Assembly (NCBI RefSeq): GCF_014195685.1
Contig: NZ_JACICF010000001.1
Location: forward strand, 567,317 to 631,316
Origin: Sphingomicrobium lutaoense
GTDB lineage: Bacteria > Pseudomonadota > Alphaproteobacteria > Sphingomonadales > Sphingomonadaceae
Length of the DNA: 64,000 nt
Direction: 5' to 3'
Numbering within the stretch: the first letter of the stretch is position 1; each line of letters opens with the position of its first letter. Position numbers and translations under genes: made by a program. The notes beneath the pieces were generated by a model. The model did not search any database. It saw only the letters and a program-made list of their open reading frames with translations, and was not told the DNA's origin. Below are positions 32,707 to 41,983 of the stretch, piece after piece.

Positions 32707-35700
32707 ATGAAGAAGAGCATCGCATATGGAGCAGCAAGCCTCGCCCTCGGGGCCTCGCTCGCCAGCCCCGCGTACGCACAGGACGGGGATGCCATTCCCG
32801 CTGCGCTTCTGGGCACTTCCATCGTCACCGACCAGGAAGGCGATGCACCGCCGAGCGGGAATGTTTCGGAAGCGAGCACTCTCCAGCCGCACGCGATCGC
32901 GAATTACGGGGTCGATCCCAACTACGGGAACATCAATCCCTTCTACGGCGACATCGGCGCCTTCTGGGGCAACATCAATCCGTTCTACGGCAACATCAAT
33001 CCGTTCTACGGGAACATCAACCCCTTCTACGGGAACATCAGCCCCTTCTATGGGAACATCAACCCATTCTACGGGAATATCAGTCCTTTCTACGGCGATA
33101 TCAGTGCCTTCTGGGGCGACATTAACGCTTTTTATGGGGATATCTCCGCGTTCGACAGCGCCTATCTGAACTCGATCGGGACCTTCTGGCAGGACACCAC
33201 GGTCTTCTGGCAGGAAATCGACAAGCAGTGGGCCGCCGCCGGCAGCGATAGCCTGCTCAGCTACAGCCTGGTGGGCGGGACGGTGAGCTCGCCATATTCG
33301 ACCGTGCAGGCGCAGCTGAAAGAACTGGTGCGCCGGTCCGAAGCGCAGTGGGGCAAGGCCGTAATGGCCAAAACCGGCCTCGGCTTCGATGCCGGGTTCG
33401 CGCAGAAGGTCTTCAAGCGGCACGGCATCGACATCAACGATCCCAATTCGCTAGCGGCGCTCGACGAAGTTGATCGCGCGCTCTTCTTCCTCGACTGGCA
33501 CGACAGCCTGATGACCTTTTCGGGGCTCGACCATGTCGATCACTGGATGTCGTCGGTCAATTGGACCCCCGCGATCACCCAGATGCAGGGCGGTGGCGGC
33601 GACGCGGTGATCGGGATGATCGATTCCACCGTGATGAACGACCAGGATCTTGCCGACAATGTGATCTGGCAGGGCGGAAGTCAGACCGATCTCGGTGGCC
33701 ATGGAGCCGGGGTGGCGAGCCTTCTCTTCGGCGCGCATGACGGCGAAGGCGTGATGGGCATCGCGCCTGACGTCCGCGTGAGTTTCTACAATCCCTTTGC
33801 CGCCGCCGGCACCGCCGACTGGCCCGACATCACCCATGCGATCTCGGCCCTCAAATCGACCGACCATGCCTCGGCGAGCATCATCAACCTTTCGCTGGGC
33901 GAAAGCGGCTGGGCGCTCGCGCCGGGCATCGCGAAGGTCTTCTCTGACCCCTCGGTCGCCAAGCACAAGGACAATACGGTTTACGTCATCGCCGCTGGCA
34001 ATGACGGCCTTAGCCAGACTGTCGATCTTGAGTGGAATTTCGCGTCCGACCCTTCGATGATCCTCGTCGGTTCGACCAATCCGCTCGACGAGATCTCGGC
34101 TTTCTCGAACCGTCCGGGCACGGCGTGCCTTCTCGATCACGGCATCTGCCATGAGCAGAATCGCCTTTATATGCGCACCATCGTGGCGCCTGGTGAGATG
34201 CTGCTCGTCTCTGACGGTCAGGGCGGCGTGGTTCGCCGTTCGGGCACTTCCTTCGCCGCGCCGCTGGTGTCGGGAGCGATTTCGCTTTTACATGATCGCT
34301 GGCCTTGGCTGGCGCGCAATCCCAAAGCGACGACCGAAATCATTTTCCGGTCGGCACGCGACCTTGGCGCGCCGGGTCCCGATCCGGTCTATGGCTGGGG
34401 CATGCTTGACGTGCTGGCCTCGCAATCGCCGCTCGATTTCAATGCGCTCAGCTTCACCATGTACAAGAAAAAGGGCAGTTTCTACCGCTCCTCTAGCCAG
34501 TCGGCGGCCGAAATCATCCGCTCAGGCATCAGTTCCTCCTGGGAAGGCGACGAGGTCTTCTTCTTCATGCTCGAGCGTGTCGGCGGGACACATCGCGATT
34601 TCGCGGTGCCCCTGTCGAGCGTGCTCTATGGCAAGAAAACCAATGTCGGCGGAAGCTGGCAATATCTGCAGAAGTTCGTTGCAAGTCGTTTCGCGCAGTG
34701 GATCCTGAGCGGCGGCGCGGACAGCGACGGTGACGGCACCGCCGGCTTCAGCGACGTGCGTTCGAGCAGCGCACAGGTGCCGGGCGGCTGGATGCTGCGC
34801 TACGACGCGTCCCTGCCCACGGTCCGTTACGACGGACGCCTGACCCCGAGCCATGGCGCGGCCACGCTGAGCGACCCGATGGGCAAGTTCGCCCTGACCA
34901 TGGGCTATGGCGAGGGCTCGCTGGCCCTCAACGGCGGGCGTTTCACCAACAGCGCCGACCATGACCGCCATACCGGCGGGGTTAATCCGGTGCTGGGCTT
35001 CGCTTCGGGCGAAAGCTTTGCCGCCGCGAGCTACCAGCTTGGCGAGAACACCCGCGTGAAGCTGGGTTATAGCGAGAACCGCCGCGACGCGGGCGACCTG
35101 CCGGGCCTCACGCCGCAGGAGAGGGTACTGATGGACCAGCTCGACGACCATGAAGCGCATGCTTTCTCGGTCGAAGTGTCGCACAAGGTAAATCGCGACC
35201 TCAGCCTGAGCGCGCAGGTGACGCGTCTTCGCGAGAAGAGCGCTCTCCTGGGCACGCAGACGACGATCGACGACCTGCTGGGTCAGGGCACGTCGACCGA
35301 AGCGCTGACGCTGGCCGCCGCCTATGACGCGGGTCACGGCATCCAGGTCGACCTTTCGGCCACCGCCGCGCGGACCGGAACCGCCAGCGACCAGGCGCTT
35401 GCCACCAAGGGCGATGTGCTGAGTACGGCGGGCCAGCTCGCGGTGACCAAGCATGGCCTCCTCGGCAAGAAGGATGCGCTCCGCCTGTCGGTTGCCCAGC
35501 CTCTCAATGTCGAGAAGGGCGAGATCGAGTTCTACAGCCTCGGCGTCGTCGATCGGCAGACCGGCGAACTGGGCGAGATCGCACAGCAGTTCAGCATCGA
35601 GGGCAAGCGCCGCGTCGTCGGCGAGGCCGCCTATGCCGCACCGCTCGGCGATGATGGCGAGCTGTCCTTCTTCGGACGCTACGAAAGCCGGGGAAATCCG

Positions 35701-35751
35701 GGTGAAACGGAAAATTATGTCTTTGGCGGTAGCTTCAGCCTCCGATTTTAA
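32707..35751 (+). CDS. Exported subtilisin-like (S8) serine protease with heptad repeats and C-terminal beta-barrel-like domain
   Basis: A 1014-residue protein. A signal peptide ending ASPAYA (residues 1-24) precedes an aromatic repeat of eleven seven-residue units (G-N/D-I-N/S/G-P/A-F-Y/W) at residues 74-150. The S8 catalytic triad is visible: Asp306 (GMIDST), His332 (GGHGAGVAS) and Ser515 (SGTSFAAPLVSG), with Asn in AAGNDG as oxyanion residue. The C-terminal ~350 residues are rich in alternating hydrophobic residues and end GGSFSLRF with a terminal Phe, as in outer-membrane barrels. An autotransporter-like arrangement is therefore likely. The ATG at 32707 follows GGAAG. It is followed on the same strand by the GGDEF-EAL gene. 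Targets are unknown. Confidence 0.85.
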   Translation: MKKSIAYGAASLALGASLASPAYAQDGDAIPAALLGTSIVTDQEGDAPPSGNVSEASTLQPHAIANYGVDPNYGNINPFYGDIGAFWGNINPFYGNINPFYGNINPFYGNISPFYGNINPFYGNISPFYGDISAFWGDINAFYGDISAFDSAYLNSIGTFWQDTTVFWQEIDKQWAAAGSDSLLSYSLVGGTVSSPYSTVQAQLKELVRRSEAQWGKAVMAKTGLGFDAGFAQKVFKRHGIDINDPNSLAALDEVDRALFFLDWHDSLMTFSGLDHVDHWMSSVNWTPAITQMQGGGGDAVIGMIDSTVMNDQDLADNVIWQGGSQTDLGGHGAGVASLLFGAHDGEGVMGIAPDVRVSFYNPFAAAGTADWPDITHAISALKSTDHASASIINLSLGESGWALAPGIAKVFSDPSVAKHKDNTVYVIAAGNDGLSQTVDLEWNFASDPSMILVGSTNPLDEISAFSNRPGTACLLDHGICHEQNRLYMRTIVAPGEMLLVSDGQGGVVRRSGTSFAAPLVSGAISLLHDRWPWLARNPKATTEIIFRSARDLGAPGPDPVYGWGMLDVLASQSPLDFNALSFTMYKKKGSFYRSSSQSAAEIIRSGISSSWEGDEVFFFMLERVGGTHRDFAVPLSSVLYGKKTNVGGSWQYLQKFVASRFAQWILSGGADSDGDGTAGFSDVRSSSAQVPGGWMLRYDASLPTVRYDGRLTPSHGAATLSDPMGKFALTMGYGEGSLALNGGRFTNSADHDRHTGGVNPVLGFASGESFAAASYQLGENTRVKLGYSENRRDAGDLPGLTPQERVLMDQLDDHEAHAFSVEVSHKVNRDLSLSAQVTRLREKSALLGTQTTIDDLLGQGTSTEALTLAAAYDAGHGIQVDLSATAARTGTASDQALATKGDVLSTAGQLAVTKHGLLGKKDALRLSVAQPLNVEKGEIEFYSLGVVDRQTGELGEIAQQFSIEGKRRVVGEAAYAAPLGDDGELSFFGRYESRGNPGETENYVFGGSFSLRF
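32926..33156 (+). repeat. Eleven in-frame 21-bp repeats encoding G-x-I-x-x-F-[YW]
   Basis: Eleven consecutive 21-base units code for variants of GNINPFY (units 2 and 9 are GDIGAFW and GDISAFW; the last is GDISAFD). There is no spacer, and the register is exact over 231 bases. Third-codon positions vary while the amino acids stay the same, so selection is on the protein rather than a recent DNA expansion. Confidence 0.95.
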
Positions 35752-35831
35752 GGACTGATTTCGAAAGAACGGGAGAAAAGTCGGCTTTCTGCGCCAATAC
35801 CGTCAGCAGACGCCCACTTTGGGGAAAGCAT

Positions 35832-38426
35832 ATGGCACGACGAGGTTCGAGACTGATCGTAGCGGCGCTGGCTTCGGCAACGCTCGCGACCGCTGTCCCG
35901 GCCCTGGCCGCGGCTCCCGCTCCTTCCGCCTTCACTGCCAAGATCGAGGAAGCCAAGTCCTCAATGATGGCTGATTCCGCCGCCGCTCTCGAACTGGCGC
36001 GCGAAGCGCGCAAGCTCGCTTCGAGCGAAGCGGGGCAGGAAGATGTCGCCAGGCTCACCGCGCAATGGCTCGAGGGCGAGGCACTGATGCGCCTCAATCG
36101 TGGCGAGGAAGCGGCCGACCTTCTCGGCAAGAGCCTAGCCGAAGCCGAACGCATCGCTCCGCGAACCAAGCTGCATGCCGACCTGTTGCGATCGCACGCC
36201 TCGGTCAATGCCTTCGGCGGAAATTATGGCGAAGCACTTTCCTCCTTCCTCGAAGCGCATGAACGTTACCAGGCGCTCGGCGAGGCGCGCAGCGAAGCGA
36301 TCGTCCTTCAGAATATCGGTTCGCTCTATTCGGATGCGCGCGACTATCAGCGCGTGCTCGGCTATTATCGCCAGGCGCGGCTGGCCTATCCCGAAGATCC
36401 CGCGCTTTCGCTTTCGGCGCACAACAATACCGCCAATGCGCTCAAGGAACTGAAGAAGTTCGACGAGGCCGAGGCCGAATTCCGCAAGGCGCTCGAAATC
36501 GCCGCGAAGATGGATAGCCCGCTGCTCGAGGCGCGAATCCTGACCAATATTGCCTCGACCCAATATCTGCGTGGACAGCTGGGCGCCGCCGAAGCCACCG
36601 TCGTCAAGGGCCTCGCCTTTGCCGAGAAGGGTGCCGAGCCCTGGGAGCCTTTCCTTTATGGCGTGCGCGCGCAGATCGCGCTTGCACGGGGCAATGCCAA
36701 GCTGGCCGAACGCTATCTGCAGCGCACTTTTGCCGGGCAGGACCTCGATGCGACCTCGCCTTTCTTCCGCGATTTCCATGAAACCGCCTTCACCGTCTAT
36801 TCGGCGCTCGGCCAGCATCAGCGCGCCAGCCAGCATCTCGTCGCCTTCAACCGGCTCGACGGGCAAGCGCGCGACCTGTCGGCCAAGGCTAATAATGCGC
36901 TTCTCGGCGCGCGTTTCGACGCCGCCAACCGCGAATTGCGCATTTCCAAGCTGTCGGCCGAAAAGGCCGCCAACGAGGTGCGCCTCGCCAAGGCCCAGAA
37001 CCAGGTCTGGTTGCTGACCGGCGGGATCGCCTTCGTCATCCTCGCTTTCCTTGCCGCACTGGCGACCTTGAGGATGATGGCGCGCAGCAAGGCGGCGATC
37101 AGTGCCGCCAATGCGAAGCTGACCTATGTCACCCAGCATGACAGCCTGACGGGCGTGTTCGCGCGCGACCATTTCCGCCACCTTCTCGAAACCGAGCAGC
37201 GCAAGGCCGCCGCGGCCGGCGAGACGGGCGTGCTGATGTTCATCGACCTCGACCGGTTCAAGCAGGTCAACGATCTTTACGGTCATGCGACGGGCGACAA
37301 GCTCCTCGCGCTGGTTGCCGAGCGTTTCCGCGCGGCGGCGGGCAAGAAGGCCGTGATCGGACGGCTGGGCGGCGATGAATTCGGCGTGATGCTGCCTTCG
37401 CCCACCGAGATGAGCGAAGCGCGCGAAGTCGCGGCTCGCCTGATCGGAATGATCGGCCAACCCTATGCCATCGACGATTTCGAGGTGTCGGTGGGCGCTT
37501 CGGTGGGCCTGGCCACGATCGGCGAGACGGACGGCGATACCAGCACCTTGATGACCAATGCCGACCTTGCGCTCTACGAAGCCAAGCGGCGGGGGCGCGC
37601 GACGAGCGCAATCTACAAGCCGCACATGCGCGACAAGCTCGAGGAACGGGCCATTCTCGAGAATGACTTGGCGGCGGCGCTGGAAGAGGGTCAGCTGTCG
37701 ATTTCCTATCAGCCGATCGTCAATGGCACCAACCGTGAGGTCGTCTGCTACGAGGCGCTGATGCGCTGGAACCACCCTGAGCGGGGCGAAATCTCTCCGA
37801 GCGTATTCATCCCGATTGCCGAAGAGGCGCTGCTGATCGAGCAGCTGGGCGCTTGGATGCTGCGCACCGCGTGCAACGAGGCGGTCAACTGGCCCGAGAA
37901 TGTGCGGCTGACCGTCAATGTGTCGGCGCTCCAGATTTCGAACGGCGCCTTCCTTGGCACCGTGGTCGATGCGCTGGCCAAGAGCGGGCTGGCCCCGCAG
38001 CGGCTGCTTCTCGAACTCACCGAGTCGGTGGTTCTCGAGATGGATGAGCAGCTCGAGCAGTTGCTGGCGAGCCTCAACCGGCTGGGCGTGACCTTCGCGC
38101 TCGACGATTTCGGTCGGGGCTATTCATCGCTCAACTATATCGAGAAGATGCAATTCTCGATGATCAAGATCGATCGCGACTTCGTCCAGTCGGCGGCCTC
38201 GGGTTCGCCCAAGAGCGAAGCAATCATCTCGGCGATCGTGTCGCTCGCCAAGTCGCTCGATATCGATGTGACCGCCGAGGGCATCGAGGAAGAAGACCAG
38301 GTGCGCGCGATGACGAAGCTCGGCTGTTCCTGCTTCCAGGGCTATCATTTCGGGCAGCCCAATCCGGCGGCTAACAAGGCCAAGCGCAGCGATCGCGACG
38401 AAGGACCCGCGCACAAGGTGGCGTGA
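35832..38426 (+). CDS. TPR-sensor GGDEF-EAL protein (cyclic-di-GMP turnover)
   Basis: An 864-residue protein. A signal sequence or first membrane segment (residues 1-27, AAALASATLATAVPALAAA-like) is followed by about 350 residues of tetratricopeptide-type helical repeats, probably periplasmic. A second membrane helix (VWLLTGGIAFVILAFLAALATL, ~395) leads to the cytoplasmic domains. The GGDEF domain is intact (GRLGGDEFGV, ~514) and the EAL domain has YEALMRW (~641), ELTES, DDFGRGYSSL, KIDRDF and TAEGIEEEDQ, so both cyclase and phosphodiesterase activities are possible. An RxxD inhibitory site was not established. RBS GGGGAAA precedes the start. It may be cotranscribed with the protease upstream, 80 bases away. 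Confidence 0.93.
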   Translation: MARRGSRLIVAALASATLATAVPALAAAPAPSAFTAKIEEAKSSMMADSAAALELAREARKLASSEAGQEDVARLTAQWLEGEALMRLNRGEEAADLLGKSLAEAERIAPRTKLHADLLRSHASVNAFGGNYGEALSSFLEAHERYQALGEARSEAIVLQNIGSLYSDARDYQRVLGYYRQARLAYPEDPALSLSAHNNTANALKELKKFDEAEAEFRKALEIAAKMDSPLLEARILTNIASTQYLRGQLGAAEATVVKGLAFAEKGAEPWEPFLYGVRAQIALARGNAKLAERYLQRTFAGQDLDATSPFFRDFHETAFTVYSALGQHQRASQHLVAFNRLDGQARDLSAKANNALLGARFDAANRELRISKLSAEKAANEVRLAKAQNQVWLLTGGIAFVILAFLAALATLRMMARSKAAISAANAKLTYVTQHDSLTGVFARDHFRHLLETEQRKAAAAGETGVLMFIDLDRFKQVNDLYGHATGDKLLALVAERFRAAAGKKAVIGRLGGDEFGVMLPSPTEMSEAREVAARLIGMIGQPYAIDDFEVSVGASVGLATIGETDGDTSTLMTNADLALYEAKRRGRATSAIYKPHMRDKLEERAILENDLAAALEEGQLSISYQPIVNGTNREVVCYEALMRWNHPERGEISPSVFIPIAEEALLIEQLGAWMLRTACNEAVNWPENVRLTVNVSALQISNGAFLGTVVDALAKSGLAPQRLLLELTESVVLEMDEQLEQLLASLNRLGVTFALDDFGRGYSSLNYIEKMQFSMIKIDRDFVQSAASGSPKSEAIISAIVSLAKSLDIDVTAEGIEEEDQVRAMTKLGCSCFQGYHFGQPNPAANKAKRSDRDEGPAHKVA

Positions 38427-38445
38427 GGGGCGGGCGACCCGGCGA

Positions 38446-40344
38446 TCAGATCTTCACCTGGCTTCCCAGTTCGACCACGCGGTTGGGAGGCAAGCGGAAA
38501 TAGGTCATGGCGCTTTCCGAATTGCGCATCATCGACGCGAACAATTGCTCCTGCCAGCGGTGCATCCATTTTCCGCGACTGGGCAGCAGGGTCTGTCGAC
38601 CGAGGAAATAGCTTGTTTCCATGACCTTGCACGGTCCGCCACCGCCGTCGAGCCGGGCCAGCGCGCGCGGCACGTGGATATGGTCCATGAAGCCATAGTT
38701 GAGGATGACGCGATAGATCCCCGAGCCGTAGCTCTCCACCTCGGTGCGTTCGTCGTCGGGGACGCGGGGAACGTCGGCGATCTTCACGGTGAGGAGGAAC
38801 GTGCGCTCGTGCAGCACCTTGTTATGCTTCAGATTGTGGAGGAGCGAAGGGGGCACGCCCGCGGTGGAGGTCGTCAGGAAAACCGCCGTTCCCGGGACAC
38901 GCAGCGCCGTTTTGGCGCCGGTCCTGGCGAACAGTTCGACGGGCAGTACCTCGCGGGAGAAGTAGCGCAGAAGACGCTGGCGCCCCTTCGCCCAGGTGGT
39001 CAGCAAGGTGAAGACGAGCGCGCCGATGAGCAGCGGGACCCAGCCGCCTTCGGGCACCTTCAGGAGGTTCGCGCCGAAATAGAGAATGTCGACCGTGAAA
39101 AAGAGCGCGAGCAGCGGAATGACGAGGCTCTTGCGCCATTTCCATAGCGAAAGGAGGATCACCGAGATCAGGATGGTGTCGATCAGCATCGCGCCCGTGA
39201 CCGCGATCCCGTAGGCAGCCGACAGGTTGGAGGACGAGCGGAAGGTGAGGACCAGCAGGATGACCGCGACCAGCAGGAGCCAGTTGATCACCGGGACATA
39301 GATCTGTCCGGCAGCATCCTCGCTCGTATGCTCGATGCGCAGGCGGGGCATGAAGCCGAGCTGGATCGCCTGCTGGGTGACCGAGAAAGCCCCGCTGATG
39401 ACGGCCTGGCTGGCGATCACTGTCGCCAGGGTCGCGAGTATGACGAGGGGCAGGCGAAGGAGATCGGGGGCGAGATAGAAGAAGGGATTCTGGACCAGCT
39501 TCTGCGCCGAAGCGGGGTCGTGGGACAGGAGAAGCGCGCCTTGCCCAAGATAGTTGAGCAGGAGCGCGGGCATGACGATCCACAGCCAGGAAAGACGAAT
39601 GGGCTTGCGGCCGAAATGTCCCATGTCGGCATAAAGGGCTTCGGCGCCGGTGACGGCCAGCACCACCGAGCCGAGCGCGAAAAATGCCCGATAGGGCTCC
39701 GTCCCGAGGAAATGCGTTGCGTTGAGCGGGTTGAGCATTTCCCAGAGCACCGGAAGATGGTTGGGAATATGCGCGAGGCCCAAGAGCGCGAGCACGAAGA
39801 AATAGGTGAGCATGACGGGCGCGAAGAAACGCGCGATTCCGGCGGTGCCGAACCTTTGCACGCTGAACAGCGCCACTAGGATGACCACTGCCAAGGGGAT
39901 TACCAGCGGCGAGAAGGCGGGGTTGACGGTACTGAGGCCCTCCACCGCGGACAGGACCGAGATCGCCGGCGTAATCATGCTGTCGCCATAGAAGAGCGAG
40001 GTCGCGAACACGCCGAGGAGGATGATGCCCTTGGTCCATCGCGCACCACCGCCCTGTCGGGTGTAGAGGGCGAGAAGCGCGAGGCTCCCCCCTTCGCCGC
40101 GATTGTCCGCCCGCATGATGATCGTGACATATTTGAGCGTCACGATGATCATCATCGACCAGAAAATGAGGCTCAACACCCCGTAGACGTGCAGCGCGTC
40201 CGGGACGAGCGTATGATGACCGGCAAAGGTCTCGCGAAAGGCGTAGATCGGCGAGGTGCCGATGTCGCCGAAGACGATCCCGACCGCTCCCGCTGCCAGT
40301 TTGGCGGTGGACGCGGAAGACCGGTGCCCTCCGGCCTCAGCCAT
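38446..40344 (-). CDS. kup: Low-affinity K+ transporter, Kup family
   Basis: A 632-residue inner-membrane K+/H+ symporter. The N-terminus carries the family signature [17 protein letters not shown], then [13 protein letters not shown] and [20 protein letters not shown]. Twelve or so hydrophobic helices occupy residues ~20-450; the last ~170 residues are the cytoplasmic domain. I take the ATG at 40344 rather than the TTG one codon upstream. It stands alone, convergent with the GGDEF-EAL gene. The gap to the next gene on this strand is about 440 bases. Confidence 0.95.
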   Translation of the reverse strand: MAEAGGHRSSASTAKLAAGAVGIVFGDIGTSPIYAFRETFAGHHTLVPDALHVYGVLSLIFWSMMIIVTLKYVTIIMRADNRGEGGSLALLALYTRQGGGARWTKGIILLGVFATSLFYGDSMITPAISVLSAVEGLSTVNPAFSPLVIPLAVVILVALFSVQRFGTAGIARFFAPVMLTYFFVLALLGLAHIPNHLPVLWEMLNPLNATHFLGTEPYRAFFALGSVVLAVTGAEALYADMGHFGRKPIRLSWLWIVMPALLLNYLGQGALLLSHDPASAQKLVQNPFFYLAPDLLRLPLVILATLATVIASQAVISGAFSVTQQAIQLGFMPRLRIEHTSEDAAGQIYVPVINWLLLVAVILLVLTFRSSSNLSAAYGIAVTGAMLIDTILISVILLSLWKWRKSLVIPLLALFFTVDILYFGANLLKVPEGGWVPLLIGALVFTLLTTWAKGRQRLLRYFSREVLPVELFARTGAKTALRVPGTAVFLTTSTAGVPPSLLHNLKHNKVLHERTFLLTVKIADVPRVPDDERTEVESYGSGIYRVILNYGFMDHIHVPRALARLDGGGGPCKVMETSYFLGRQTLLPSRGKWMHRWQEQLFASMMRNSESAMTYFRLPPNRVVELGSQVKI

Positions 40345-40788
40345 CAAAGTCTTCGTTCATCAAAGGAGTCCGGCAAAGGCGGTGGGGCGAGGTGGCATGT
40401 TGGGGGTCACTGGCGAACGAGATCGCAAGGCGCAACGTCGGTGCATACTTCGTGCATTTCGACCTTCCCGATGTGATCGGCCCCTTTATCACCAGCAGCC
40501 GTTCGCGCACAAAGGAAAAGAATGGGCCGTCGCGGGCCGTTCCGATCATGGATTTCCGGGGTGCGAAGAATGTCCGCTTTGCGCCCCAACTCGACCGTCA
40601 AAGTTTCGAAGATGATCGCCGGGCACTTCGTTCAGGGCATCTGGCACGTTCTTTGCCGGTTTTTATCTTCCCTTATGCGGCAATCCAGTGGAAGCGCCGA
40701 TGAGGTCGGGTGCGCTTGGCGCGATGCGCATCATCAGGCTCTGGCGGCTCCCTGCATGGACCGGGAACCGCCAGAGACTGTTCGAACT
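40345..40788. other. Intergenic region between kup and the OmpA-family gene
   Basis: This 444-base gap has no convincing gene. Frames of 70-103 codons exist on both strands (e.g. GTG at 40392 to 40703, +), but they lack ribosome sites and resemble nothing I know. The kup promoter must lie here. A stable hairpin sits at 40739-40776, just after the OmpA-family gene. Confidence 0.4.
40739..40776 (-). terminator. Terminator-like hairpin after the OmpA-family gene
   Basis: CTCTGGCGG pairs perfectly with CCGCCAGAG, and an inner TCCC/GGGA extends the stem to 13 pairs with one mismatch, around a 10-base loop. It lies 12 bases downstream of the OmpA-family stop. No T-run follows, so termination efficiency is uncertain. 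Confidence 0.5.
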
Positions 40789-41691
40789 CTAACCGCCGGG
40801 CTGTTCCATGCCGTCGACGGCCTTGCTGACAAGGATGTTGACCGCAACGCGACGGTTTTGGGCCCTGCCTTGCGGAGTTGCATTGTCCGCCGCCGGGTCA
40901 GCCTCGGACATCCCGGTAGGGGTCAGCATGCGATACGGCGCCCAACCGCATTTTTGCTGCAAGGTGTTGACGACCTTGCCGGCGCGCTTCTCGCTTAGCA
41001 CCTGGTTATAGTCTTCGTTGCCGACAGAATCGGTATAGCCGACGACTAGCAGGAGCGCATTGTCGATGCCGCTAGCCTCGTGCGCCGCGGCGCACAGCTG
41101 GCTTACGTCTTCGCTCGAAATCGCCCACTTGCCCGTGTCGAAATAGATGTCGGTGGTGGCCTTGATATTGTATTGGTCGATGTCGCCGAAGCGGCCGCGA
41201 AGTGCCTCGGTCGCCGCCGCGTTTTCGGCAATGGCGGTATCATGTTCGCCAAAACGCTGCGCGGTACCGTTACGGATCATCGACGCGGTCTCGAGGTTCT
41301 TTTCCTTGAGCTTGACCTTGGTCGCGATCAGGCCGCCACCCCATTGCACCGTCTCGACCTTGACCGGCAGCCCGTTGAGCAGCGAGTCCGCGGCCAGATT
41401 GTCCTTGTCGAGGCCGAGGAAGCCGCCGCTGGACCGGATCTCGGTGCTCGGCGCGACGAGGACCACCGTGCTGGCGCCGTCATCGCCGGCTACCTGCATC
41501 TGGCCTCCTCGGCGCGCGGCGATGAAGCCCTTGAGTTCGGGACCTTCGGGCAGACCCTCCAGCGTTTCCGGGAGTTGGCCGCTTACCGTGATCGGGTCCG
41601 TTTCTCCGGTCTGTTGAGCGGAGACCGCGCTGGCCGGGATCGCCACCGCGGCCATAAGCAGGGATATCTTGTAACGATTGAAAATGTTCAC
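40789..41691 (-). CDS. OmpA-domain outer-membrane-associated protein
   Basis: A 300-residue exported protein. With the GTG at 41691 it begins VNIFNRYKISLLMAAVAIPASAVSA, a signal peptide, and AAGGAG stands eight bases upstream; the in-frame codons further up lack such a site. The C-terminal third is an OmpA/Pal peptidoglycan-binding domain: DIYFDTGKWAIS, VVGYTDSVGNEDYNQVLSEKRAGKV and a final GRAQNRRVAV. The middle (~40-150) is a beta-rich domain rather than a recognisable OmpA barrel. It probably anchors the envelope to peptidoglycan. A strong hairpin follows its stop. Confidence 0.9.
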   Translation of the reverse strand: MNIFNRYKISLLMAAVAIPASAVSAQQTGETDPITVSGQLPETLEGLPEGPELKGFIAARRGGQMQVAGDDGASTVVLVAPSTEIRSSGGFLGLDKDNLAADSLLNGLPVKVETVQWGGGLIATKVKLKEKNLETASMIRNGTAQRFGEHDTAIAENAAATEALRGRFGDIDQYNIKATTDIYFDTGKWAISSEDVSQLCAAAHEASGIDNALLLVVGYTDSVGNEDYNQVLSEKRAGKVVNTLQQKCGWAPYRMLTPTGMSEADPAADNATPQGRAQNRRVAVNILVSKAVDGMEQPGG

Positions 41692-41983
41692 AAACTTTGC
41701 TCCTTCAAGTGACCGTTCTGCCGCGTAGGCGACAGACTTTTCGGCCGCTTCGGCCTCACGGCTGTTCATCCATCCCTTGCTGCCAGATGAATGCCTCGGC
41801 GCGTTGTTTAGCCGCCATTAAATTTACGGGTGTGGCGGGCGGTGGGAGCGGCGAGCCGTGTCGGGAAAGAGATCGCGATGAGCGCTCGAGGAAGGCCAAA
41901 GTCAGGCTGCGGAATGCCATCGAGGCGATCTTTTGCTTTCGAACCGCTGCTTAAAAGAGATCGGCCGCACGGATCCGACTGGT

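Noticed and set aside
32926-33156. CRISPR array
   Set aside because: The units are 21 bases with no spacers, and they are in frame inside a protein gene.
40392-40703. Possible 103-residue protein between kup and the OmpA-family gene
   Set aside because: It has a GTG start without a ribosome site, no recognisable motif, and unlikely composition.
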